Positions 1 to 4,815 of a stretch of DNA of 5,609 bases are shown here, piece after piece (position 1 is the first letter of the stretch; every line of letters starts with the position of its first letter). Source of the DNA: Planctomycetota bacterium (GTDB taxonomy: Bacteria > Planctomycetota > Planctomycetia > Pirellulales > Pirellulaceae); assembly GCA_023430365.1 (NCBI GenBank), contig JAEZAS010000136.1, positions 1 to 5,609 on the forward strand. The letters run 5' to 3'. Under the pieces are notes generated by a model. That model saw only the letters and a program-made list of their open reading frames with translations, was not told where the DNA came from and did no database searches. Position numbers and translations under genes: made by a program.

Positions 1-287
1 ACCTTCGGCTTGCAACCCACGCAGATCGGAACGGTGTCGAGGTGGGCGGTCAGCAGCCGGCGGGGGCCACGAACGGTTCCGGGGAGCTTCAAGATCAGGT
101 TGCCCGTGTCTCCCTTGAGTGGCGAACGGGTGTGGGCATTGTCCGTTCTGATGGCATCCGCCGGCGCCCCGGCGGCGAGCAGTTTCTGGCGGACGAAGTC
201 CGCGACGGCCGACTCTTCGCCGCTTCGGCCCGGAATGGCCATGAGTTCCAGAACAAGCTGTTTCGCCCGGCTGAGGTTCGGTTCCAC
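1..287 (-). CDS. M20-family metallopeptidase, N-terminal part (cut by window edge)
   Basis: Only the first 95 codons are inside the window; the gene continues beyond position 1. The translation begins at a GTG (287-285) with a good ribosome-binding sequence AAGGA at 295-299, seven bases upstream. No ATG exists between this GTG and the upstream in-frame stop at 342-344. Residues 10-40 form the helical start typical of M20 enzymes, including MAIPGRSGEE. Residues 80-87 read TAHLDTVP, where His82 is the expected zinc ligand and Asp84 the catalytic-site aspartate of the HxD motif. Family knowledge: these are cytosolic zinc-dependent exopeptidases or related amidohydrolases, usually about 370-400 residues, so roughly a quarter is visible. 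The wording around HLDTVPICVGCKP resembles peptidase T-like proteins of planctomycetes, but substrate specificity cannot be read from this part. It is transcribed divergently from the next gene. Confidence 0.85.
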   Translation of the reverse strand, partial: MEPNLSRAKQLVLELMAIPGRSGEESAVADFVRQKLLAAGAPADAIRTDNAHTRSPLKGDTGNLILKLPGTVRGPRRLLTAHLDTVPICVGCKPK

Positions 288-302
288 GTTTGAGTCCTTG
301 GG

Positions 303-332
303 TTGCTCGAAGGCTGCAAGTGCCGATAGTAT
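303..332 (+). promoter_or_regulatory. Weak sigma70-like promoter candidate in the divergent spacer
   Basis: TTGCTC (303-308) and TAGTAT (327-332) are separated by 18 bases and match the -35 and -10 consensus at 3/6 and 4/6 positions. Transcription would start near 339, giving a leader of about 70 bases for the gene at 411. The spacer between the two divergent genes (288-410) holds nothing else distinctive except a pyrimidine-rich run just before the start at 411. The match is weak and could be chance. Confidence 0.2.
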
Positions 333-410
333 TCTGCAAACCTAACCGCCAGCCTAGCCCGCACTCGGCCTCCAACCCCGACCGCTGCCTCCTGTCCTCC
401 CGACTCCTCC

Positions 411-857
411 ATGCACATTTTCCTCGCCGGCATCATGCAAGGCTCCCACCTCGGAGCCGTGATGCATCACCAGGGTTATCGCGGCCGATTGCGGGAGAAA
501 CTGAAGCAGCATCTGCCCGACGCGGTCGTCTACGACCCCCTGGCCGACCATGAGCAGTCGCTCGACTACGAGCCGGATCAGGGGAGGGCGGTCTTCCTGC
601 ATCACAACAAGATGTGCGGCGAAACCGATGTGCTGATCGCTTTTGTCCCAGAAGCCTCGATGGGCACCGCCATCGAAATGTGGGAAGCCTGGAAGCATGG
701 CCGGGTCGTCATCGCCATCAGTCCGCTCTCGCACAACTGGGCGGTACGCTTCTGCAGCCACGTGCTGTACCCCGACGTCGAAGCCTTCGAAGCCGATCTG
801 GCCAGCGGAGAATTGCTGAGAAAAATCGGGGAGCTTCAGTCGCAAGGTGGGAGCTAA
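411..857 (+). CDS. Nucleoside 2-deoxyribosyltransferase-like protein, 148 aa
   Basis: The protein starts with a beta-strand followed by a glycine, MHIFLAG, as in nucleoside 2-deoxyribosyltransferases. It then has YDP at 41-43, a TDVLIAFVPE strand at 72-81 and S83-M-G-T-A-I-E89, followed by a helix. In that family a conserved glutamate after a glycine-containing loop is the nucleophile that attacks the deoxyribose; Glu89 sits where it would be expected. Length (148 residues) also fits the family, usually about 140-170. Such enzymes exchange bases on deoxynucleosides or hydrolyse the N-glycosidic bond in the cytosol. What is seen is the fold-like pattern and the glutamate; the function is inferred and the protein may act on another nucleoside-like substrate. 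The ATG at 411 has no Shine-Dalgarno sequence: the preceding 25 bases are almost all pyrimidines. The gene stands alone, 132 bp before rlmN on the same strand. Confidence 0.72.
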   Translation: MHIFLAGIMQGSHLGAVMHHQGYRGRLREKLKQHLPDAVVYDPLADHEQSLDYEPDQGRAVFLHHNKMCGETDVLIAFVPEASMGTAIEMWEAWKHGRVVIAISPLSHNWAVRFCSHVLYPDVEAFEADLASGELLRKIGELQSQGGS

Positions 858-880
858 AACGAAATAACGGGATCAAGGAA

Positions 881-917
881 CCCCCTCGCCGATCTGCGTT
901 GGCTGAGAGCGAGGGGG
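881..917 (+). terminator. 9-bp perfect hairpin between the deoxyribosyltransferase-like gene and rlmN
   Basis: CCCCCTCGC (881-889) pairs perfectly with GCGAGGGGG (909-917) around a 19-base loop, 23 bases after the stop codon at 855-857. It may end transcription of the upstream gene, but no T-run follows on the plus strand (the next bases are AAATCGCCC), so it is not a standard intrinsic terminator. It could instead be a stabilising 3' structure or a control element in front of rlmN. Confidence 0.4.
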
Positions 918-977
918 AAATCGCCCGTGCATCCCGCGAAATACGGCACGCCGCCGCCACAAACTCGGTGCGCCGCC

Positions 978-983
978 TAGAAT
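978..983 (+). promoter_or_regulatory. -10 element TAGAAT placed for a leaderless rlmN transcript
   Basis: TAGAAT matches TATAAT at five of six positions and ends six bases before the ATG at 990. A start of transcription at the usual distance would fall on or beside the start codon, so the mRNA would be leaderless. There is no recognisable -35 at the correct spacing (the bases near 955-960 are GC-rich), and the only Shine-Dalgarno-like sequence, AGG at 984-986, is very close to the ATG. Confidence 0.35.
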
Positions 984-989
984 AGGTCT

Positions 990-2039
990 ATGCGACACAT
1001 TCTCGATGCGACTCCGGCCCAGCTTACCGAATGGCTGAAATCTCACGGCCATCCTGGCTATCGGACTGCCCAAATCCGCAAGTGGATTTTTGAGAAACGG
1101 GTCGGTGACTTCGCCGAGATGTCGGATCTGCCCAAGAAGCTCCGCGAGCAGCTTGCTGCCGATTGGCAACTCTGGACGGGCGACATCGTCCGCCATCAGC
1201 AGGCTCCGGACGGCACCGAAAAACTCCTGCTGCAATGGCCCGATGGCGGGCGGATCGAGTGTGTTCTTCTGCGCGACGGCGACCGCCGCAGTATCTGCAT
1301 CAGTACGCAGGTCGGCTGTGCCATGGGATGCGTATTTTGCGCGAGCGGGCTCGACGGCGTCGATCGCAACCTGACCACGGGCGAAATCGTCGAGCAGATG
1401 CTCCGCCTGCAGCGGCTGCTGCCCAGCGAGGAACGACTCGGCTACATCGTCGTCATGGGAATGGGCGAACCGCTGGCCAATCTCGACAACCTGATGCCAG
1501 CCCTCGACATCGCCAGCAGCGACTCGGGCCTCGGCATCGGACACCGCCGGATCACGATCAGCACCGTCGGTCTGCCAATACAACTCGATCGCCTCAGTGA
1601 GACCGACCCGCGCTACCATCTGGCCGTGTCGTTGCATGCTCCGAACAACGAGCTGCGGACCAAGATCGTCCCCGTCAATAAAGCGATCGGCATCGACGAA
1701 GTGCTCGCCGCCGCCGATCGGTACTTCGACAAATCCGGCCGCCGGCTGACGTTCGAATATGTGCTGCTCGCCGAACTCAACGATCAGCCGGAGCATGCCC
1801 GCCAGCTTGTTCAGATCCTTCGCAACCGCACCGCGCTGCTGAACGTCATTCCTTACAACCCGGTGGCTGGGCTGCCCTATCAAACGCCGTCCGCCAATGC
1901 GATTCGCCGCTTCCGCGACATCCTGCTGGAGGGCGGAGTGAACGTAAAGTTCCGGCAGAAGAAGGGTGGTGAGATCGACGCCGCCTGCGGACAACTCCGC
2001 CGCTCGACCCCCACATCCGTCGTTCAAATCTCCGGTTGA
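990..2039 (+). CDS. rlmN: Dual-specificity RNA methyltransferase RlmN (23S rRNA A2503-C2)
   Basis: This radical-SAM enzyme methylates C2 of adenosine 2503 in 23S rRNA, and in E. coli also A37 of some tRNAs. The 349-residue protein has every hallmark. An N-terminal accessory domain spans about 1-95. The CxxxCxxC iron-sulfur motif is Cys110, Cys114 and Cys117. Cys103 lies seven residues before the first cluster cysteine and Cys333 is in DAACGQL; these correspond to the two mechanistic cysteines of E. coli RlmN (118 and 355). The SAM-binding MGMGEP is at 156-161 and SLHAPN at 214-219. Length is normal for the family. The close relative Cfr, which methylates C8, shares these motifs, so sequence alone favours the housekeeping RlmN without excluding it. 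ATG 990 is the only sensible start because an in-frame TAG lies at 978-980. The gene is monocistronic and ends 67 bp from a convergent small gene. Confidence 0.96.
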   Translation: MRHILDATPAQLTEWLKSHGHPGYRTAQIRKWIFEKRVGDFAEMSDLPKKLREQLAADWQLWTGDIVRHQQAPDGTEKLLLQWPDGGRIECVLLRDGDRRSICISTQVGCAMGCVFCASGLDGVDRNLTTGEIVEQMLRLQRLLPSEERLGYIVVMGMGEPLANLDNLMPALDIASSDSGLGIGHRRITISTVGLPIQLDRLSETDPRYHLAVSLHAPNNELRTKIVPVNKAIGIDEVLAAADRYFDKSGRRLTFEYVLLAELNDQPEHARQLVQILRNRTALLNVIPYNPVAGLPYQTPSANAIRRFRDILLEGGVNVKFRQKKGGEIDAACGQLRRSTPTSVVQISG

Positions 2040-2056
2040 ACGAAATCACTTTAACA

Positions 2057-2080
2057 GAGCGGCGAAGCGATCCGCCGCTC
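2057..2080. terminator. Hairpin between convergent genes, candidate two-way terminator
   Basis: GAGCGGCG (2057-2064) pairs perfectly with CGCCGCTC (2073-2080) around an eight-base loop. It begins 18 bases after the rlmN stop and lies 26 bases beyond the stop of the minus-strand gene. A stem in the gap between two convergent genes suits termination from both sides. The minus-strand exit is moderately T-rich (TGTTAAAGTGATTT) and the plus-strand exit less so (CTCTATCG), so efficiency is uncertain. Confidence 0.5.
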
Positions 2081-2105
2081 CTCTATCGTCGAAGCGGCAC
2101 GTGGC

Positions 2106-2318
2106 CTACGTGCTCGCCGGCTCGAATCCCTGGCAGCCGCTGATCGGTGTCACCACCAGGTGCAGCCCCGCATGCTGCGGATGGCCACATTCCTCGATGA
2201 GGTCTTCGGGAGCCTCGTGAGACTCGCGGATTTGCATCAACTGCTTCTCATGGCCGTTGTGTTGGTGTTCGCCGAAGTGTGCGCAAAGGCCGCATTGGCC
2301 GTCATTTACATGCATCAT
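2106..2318 (-). CDS. Small Cys/His-rich protein, 70 aa, probable metal binder
   Basis: No named family is recognised. The chosen start is the ATG at 2318-2316, because AGGGAG (2325-2330) lies six bases upstream, a strong ribosome-binding site. A start at 2384 would add 22 basic residues without a comparable site; the second ATG at 2315 is also possible. The protein has Cys9-x2-Cys12-x-His14-Phe, a histidine-rich stretch (18, 20, 23), Cys44-x-His46-x2-His49 and Cys62-x2-Phe. A CxxCxHF start, a central cysteine near a proline and a final CxxF are the layout of many short four-cysteine proteins thought to bind zinc or iron. The middle, EAPEDLIEECGHPQH, is strongly acidic. There is no signal peptide or membrane segment, so it should be cytosolic. 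It is divergent from the barrel-protein gene and convergent with rlmN. It is judged real from the ribosome-binding site, cysteine spacing and terminator placement. Confidence 0.75.
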   Translation of the reverse strand: MMHVNDGQCGLCAHFGEHQHNGHEKQLMQIRESHEAPEDLIEECGHPQHAGLHLVVTPISGCQGFEPAST

Positions 2319-2439
2319 GATTCGCTCCCTGCGTTTGAGTCGTGGGTTTGAACCCCGAAGGTTTATGACCCGATTGAATCGCAATCACTATGCCAGCCGT
2401 CTCTTTTCCGCTCCCGCTTTCTCCCTCAAGTTTCTCCCG

Positions 2440-2463
2440 AGTTGCGGCGACCTGTCGGCAACT
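2440..2463. promoter_or_regulatory. Inverted repeat immediately upstream of the barrel-gene promoter
   Basis: AGTTGC (2440-2445) and GCAACT (2458-2463) are perfect inverted half-sites separated by 12 bases. Inside them CGA (2448-2450) can pair with TCG (2455-2457), leaving GG as a bulge. The repeat ends four bases before the -35 element at 2468, where an activator site or operator would be expected. It could also simply be a hairpin. Confidence 0.3.
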
Positions 2464-2467
2464 GCTG

Positions 2468-2497
2468 TTGACTCTCTTGAATCAATCTTGTTACAAG
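2468..2497 (+). promoter_or_regulatory. Sigma70-like promoter for the BBP7-like gene
   Basis: TTGACT (2468-2473, five of six to consensus) is followed after 18 bases by TACAAG (2492-2497, four of six). Transcription would start near 2504, giving a leader of about 50 bases before the ATG at 2553. The -10 region sits in a small inverted repeat, CTTG-TTA-CAAG (2487-2497), which might be a repressor site. The rest of the divergent spacer (2319-2552) shows no further gene. Confidence 0.5.
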
Positions 2498-2552
2498 CCC
2501 GCTCACTTATCTGGCGGGGGACTACCCATTTACCCGTGGGGCATTCGGCCCA

Positions 2553-3932
2553 ATGACTATTGCTCGCGCACCACGTGCGTCTATCGCTGCTGCCATCGCT
2601 TGGCTGACGTCGTCGCTTGTCGCCGCCGTTCTGCCAGCCGCTGAAACTGCGCCCGTGCAGTTCCCCGACCAGCGTCTCGTCGCGCTGCCGGCGATGGGTC
2701 CTGCCGGAGTCGCTTACGCCAGCGTGCCTGCGCAAGGCGCTCCGACGACCGGAGCCGCGGTAACGCCCGGCGTTTACGATCCCTACGCCTACCAGTGGCA
2801 ACCGTCTCCCTTGGCGCGGTTCTTTGGCGTCGTTCCGGCTCAGGCGGTGGCCCCCATCGGTCCGCCGATGACGGTCATGTCGCCCCCCGCTGGCGCGGCT
2901 CCGTACTACTCCTTCCAACCGTCGACCACCGCGCCCATCATCGCCACGCCCGGCACGGTGGTGACGCCCGTCGCCCCCGTGACTCCCGTTCAGCCGTACT
3001 ATCCCGTGCCGCAGGTGCAGGCCGCCGGCAACTACTTCCAACCAGGTCCGTATGCTGAGATTGGCGCCGTCTTTCTCGATCGCCGCAACGAAGCTCGCGA
3101 TTTCGCGATCCTGATCGACGACGATCCGCCGCTCAACACCGACAACAACTTCTTCCGCGTCAGCCAAGGCGACTTCAACTACGAAGTCGGCCCCCGAGCG
3201 GTCGTCGGCTACGACTTCAACCAGCGCGTCGCCTACGAAGCGACGTATTACGGCGTTTACACCTGGGACTGGTCGCGTGCGATCACGGCGCCGGACGATG
3301 TGAACGTCGTTGGCGATCTCGGTTTGAACCCGGCCCTGGCGTTTTTCGACGCCGACACCGCCTTGGTCTCGCTCGACTCAAGCTTTCACAATTTTGAGCT
3401 GAACCGCATCGGCAGCTTCAACGACTGCGTCGCCTGGATTCTCGGTTTTCGCTACGTCCGCCTGACCGAAGACTTTCGGCTGACCGTCACCGAGGACGCC
3501 TTGCTTCCCGGCGCTGTCACGAGCCGGTACAACGTCGACACCACGAACAACCTGTTCGGCGCCCAGCTCGGCCTCCGCCTCCGCCACATGATCGGCAACT
3601 TCAGCTACGACCTCATTGGCAAGGCTGGGGTCTATGGCAACGGAGCGGAGCAGACGCAATTCGTCGGCACCGACGGCGGAGCAACCATCCGCAGTTCGTC
3701 GACCAGCGGCACCGATGTGGCCTTCGTCGGCGACATCATGATGACAGGCCGCTACCACCTTTCGTCGGCCGTCGCCCTGCAAGGCGGCTATCAGGCGATG
3801 TGGCTCCAGGGGGTCGCCCTGGCCACCGATCAACTCGACTTCACCGATGCTCCCGGCAGCGGCGAGGTGCTCGACCATGACGGCGGCGTCTTCATCCACG
3901 GCGCCCACGCCGGCCTGCTGATTGTCTGGTAA
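2553..3932 (+). CDS. BBP7-like outer-membrane beta-barrel protein, 459 aa
   Basis: The protein begins with a secretion signal: arginines at 5 and 8, a hydrophobic stretch at about 11-27 and an Ala-rich cleavage region near 28-31. Residues 35-160 are a low-complexity Pro/Val/Ala/Thr-rich segment with many PV and TP steps and no Cys. The barrel follows from about 165 to the end. Alternating strands with aromatic girdles are visible, such as GYDFNQRVAYEATYYGVYTW (219-238) and ILGFRYVRL (296-304), the latter typical of BBP7 proteins. It ends in HAGLLIVW, a terminal aromatic as expected of a strand recognised by the BAM machinery. Members are planctomycete outer-membrane proteins of presumed porin-like or structural role; transport has not been read from sequence. 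One cysteine is present (292). ATG 2553 is the start that gives an intact signal peptide, although no Shine-Dalgarno precedes it. The gene is monocistronic. Confidence 0.82.
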   Translation: MTIARAPRASIAAAIAWLTSSLVAAVLPAAETAPVQFPDQRLVALPAMGPAGVAYASVPAQGAPTTGAAVTPGVYDPYAYQWQPSPLARFFGVVPAQAVAPIGPPMTVMSPPAGAAPYYSFQPSTTAPIIATPGTVVTPVAPVTPVQPYYPVPQVQAAGNYFQPGPYAEIGAVFLDRRNEARDFAILIDDDPPLNTDNNFFRVSQGDFNYEVGPRAVVGYDFNQRVAYEATYYGVYTWDWSRAITAPDDVNVVGDLGLNPALAFFDADTALVSLDSSFHNFELNRIGSFNDCVAWILGFRYVRLTEDFRLTVTEDALLPGAVTSRYNVDTTNNLFGAQLGLRLRHMIGNFSYDLIGKAGVYGNGAEQTQFVGTDGGATIRSSSTSGTDVAFVGDIMMTGRYHLSSAVALQGGYQAMWLQGVALATDQLDFTDAPGSGEVLDHDGGVFIHGAHAGLLIVW

Positions 3933-3957
3933 CAGCCCGCGACCACTCTCCCAAGTC

Positions 3958-3981
3958 GTCGGCCTCACTCCGTGTGCCGAC
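3958..3981 (+). terminator. Weak hairpin after the barrel gene
   Basis: GTCGGC (3958-3963) pairs with GCCGAC (3976-3981) around a 12-base loop, 25 bases past the stop codon. The position fits a terminator but the stem is short and no T-run follows. Confidence 0.25.
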
Positions 3982-3998
3982 CGCCCCGCGCGCCGTCG

Positions 3999-4092
3999 CA
4001 CAACACTTGCGCGCTCAGCACAACAGATACGACAAGCGACCTGAACACCCCCCTGATGGCTACTGAGCGCCGGTTTTAACAACCCCTTGCGC
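3999..4092. repeat. Degenerate duplicated block, copy A
   Basis: Contains in order CACAACACTTGCGCGC (3999-4014), GCGACCTGAACAC (4036-4048) and a GTTTT-A-ACAACCCCTTGCGC segment (4073-4092). The same three motifs recur in the same order and strand in copy B. Spacing between motifs differs, so the blocks have either diverged through indels or are built from independent short motifs. Confidence 0.4.
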
Positions 4093-4211
4093 TTTCGCAG
4101 CTTTGCCGCAGCCAAAATCGCTCTGCCTTCGCAACTCTCAATCTAGACAGCGTTTAGCAGTGCAGCGTGTGGCGCGCCACTTCGACTTGCGTCGATTCGG
4201 GCTCGGAAAAG

Positions 4212-4282
4212 TACAACACTTCGTGCGCGCCCCGATTCGCGACTGAACAGGGCGCAGCACATCGTTTTCACAACCCCTGCGC
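4212..4282. repeat. Degenerate duplicated block, copy B
   Basis: Contains TACAACACTTCGTGCGCGC (4212-4230), GCGACTGAACAG (4239-4250) and GTTTTCACAACCCCTGCGC (4264-4282), the counterparts of the motifs in copy A. A further CACAACCCCT lies at 4311-4320, making five ACAAC-M-C-type sites in this spacer, all on the plus strand. Confidence 0.4.
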
Positions 4283-4404
4283 ATCGTCGAACGTCCATCG
4301 CACGCCCCTCCACAACCCCTCGCCACGTGCCACCCCAGTACCTTCCCGCCGTCCCTCTCCGCGCAGCAAGCACCGCCCAACGACGTCACGCCCGCCGCGG
4401 TTCT

Positions 4405-4433
4405 TTGACTGGACTGGACTGTTTTGTTTTAAG
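4405..4433 (+). promoter_or_regulatory. Sigma70-like promoter in an AT-rich island
   Basis: TTGACT (4405-4410, five of six) is followed after exactly 17 bases by TTTAAG (4428-4433, four of six). It lies in a sharply AT-rich stretch (about 4401-4465) inside otherwise GC-rich DNA. GACTG is tandemly repeated (4407-4420) next to the -35. A transcript from here would begin near 4440 and cross the hairpin cluster, either as a leader of about 375 bases for the gene at 4816 or as a separate RNA. Confidence 0.4.
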
Positions 4434-4498
4434 AATTTTCATTGATCTTGTCAAATGTTTTGTGTCTTGTCCGGGAGCCCCCGTACAGCTGGCGTGGA

Positions 4499-4520
4499 CA
4501 GCCGCGAAGCGGCGCCATTG
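4499..4520. repeat. REP-like hairpin unit 1
   Basis: GCCGC (4501-4505), a GAA loop and GCGGC (4509-4513) form a perfect 5-bp hairpin flanked by CA and by GCCATTG. A 22-base unit 70 bases downstream matches it at 18 of 22 positions, with a compensatory swap inside the stem. These look like members of a dispersed intergenic palindromic repeat family. Confidence 0.55.
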
Positions 4521-4525
4521 ACTAG

Positions 4526-4545
4526 CCGTGGGCGTGAGCCCACGG
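4526..4545. repeat. 8-bp hairpin with GTGA loop
   Basis: CCGTGGGC (4526-4533) and GCCCACGG (4538-4545) pair perfectly around GTGA, a GNRA-type tetraloop if transcribed. It sits between the two related hairpin units and, like them, is preceded by AG and followed by GAC. I recall similar CCGTGGGC-type palindromes between genes in planctomycetes, but this was not checked by search. Confidence 0.6.
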
Positions 4546-4568
4546 ACGAGAGCGAACCTATGAGCGCC

Positions 4569-4590
4569 CAGCCCCGCAGGGGCGACATTG
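4569..4590. repeat. REP-like hairpin unit 3 (covarying partner of unit 1)
   Basis: GCCCC (4571-4575), a GCA loop and GGGGC (4579-4583) form a 5-bp hairpin followed by GACATTG, the counterpart of unit 1. An alternative fold overlaps its right arm: GCGAC (4582-4586) plus ATTG (4587-4590) can pair with CAAT (4600-4603) plus GTCGC (4607-4611), with a three-base bulge. Confidence 0.55.
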
Positions 4591-4729
4591 CTTGCGTCTC
4601 AATGGAGTCGCGACCCCTCATGTATCATCCGACGTCAACACACGGCTCGTACCACGCGCCCGACACGCTTGCGCAGCGGCTGGTCTCCCACACATCGCGA
4701 CGCTCGTTGCATCCTCACGGAACCAACCG

Positions 4730-4758
4730 TTGCGTTCTTCCGCTCGGGACTCGATAAT
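4730..4758 (+). promoter_or_regulatory. Promoter for the cyclic-nucleotide-domain gene
   Basis: GATAAT (4753-4758) matches the -10 consensus at five of six positions. TTGCGT (4730-4735) lies 17 bases upstream, though it matches the -35 at only three positions. Transcription from about 4765 would give a leader of some 50 bases. A GGAG at 4800-4803 is the likely ribosome-binding site, 12 bases before the ATG. Confidence 0.45.
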
Positions 4759-4815
4759 CGCGCTCACTACTGCTTAACCAACGGAAACAAACCCCACTTG
4801 GAGCGCTTGCACACC

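Larger units (their letters stand above)
3933..4815. other. Long non-coding spacer between the barrel gene and the cyclic-nucleotide-domain gene
   Basis: No credible gene is seen in these 883 bases. Open frames at about 4138-4445 on both strands overlap one another, lack ribosome-binding sites and encode Arg/Ser/Pro/Thr-rich sequences typical of GC-rich noncoding DNA. The stretch holds a weak hairpin after the barrel gene, a degenerate duplicated block (3999-4092 and 4212-4282), an AT-rich island with a promoter-like sequence (4401-4465), a hairpin repeat cluster (4499-4611) and a promoter for the next gene (4730-4758). It may contain an unrecognised RNA or the remains of a lost gene. Confidence 0.7.

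Noticed and set aside
873..2027. Long open frame of 384 codons on the minus strand opposite rlmN
   Set aside because: rlmN on the plus strand has complete family motifs across the same bases. The minus-strand frame is a mirror of its codon pattern and shows no domain.
2341..2360. tRNA T-arm-like sequence (GGGTTCAAACCC on the minus strand)
   Set aside because: Only a short palindrome. No acceptor stem, D-arm or anticodon arm can be drawn around it, and the stem is too short for a T-arm.
2388..3167. Minus-strand open frame of 259 codons opposite the start of the barrel gene
   Set aside because: It overlaps the signal peptide, promoter and Pro-rich region of the barrel gene, and its translation is Arg/Gly/His-rich as expected for a shadow frame.
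4074..4092. Integron attC-like core (TTTTAAC/ACAAC motifs)
   Set aside because: No paired inverse core site, no imperfect palindrome of attC type and no integrase or gene cassette nearby.
3378..4115. Minus-strand open frame of 245 codons opposite the end of the barrel gene
   Set aside because: It covers barrel strands of a convincing plus-strand gene and begins in non-coding DNA without a ribosome-binding site.
4169..4180. 12-bp perfect palindrome GTGGCGCGCCAC
   Set aside because: Palindromes of this length made of G and C are expected by chance in GC-rich DNA. It has no positional relation to a promoter or gene end.
4138..4445. Overlapping open frames on both strands in the long spacer
   Set aside because: Compositionally biased translations without ribosome-binding sites or domains.
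4588..4815. Possible 76-residue N-terminal extension of the cyclic-nucleotide-domain protein
   Set aside because: The extension reads as Arg/His/Thr-rich non-coding sequence and spans hairpin repeats and the promoter. The known domain begins right after ATG 4816, which has a GGAG upstream.
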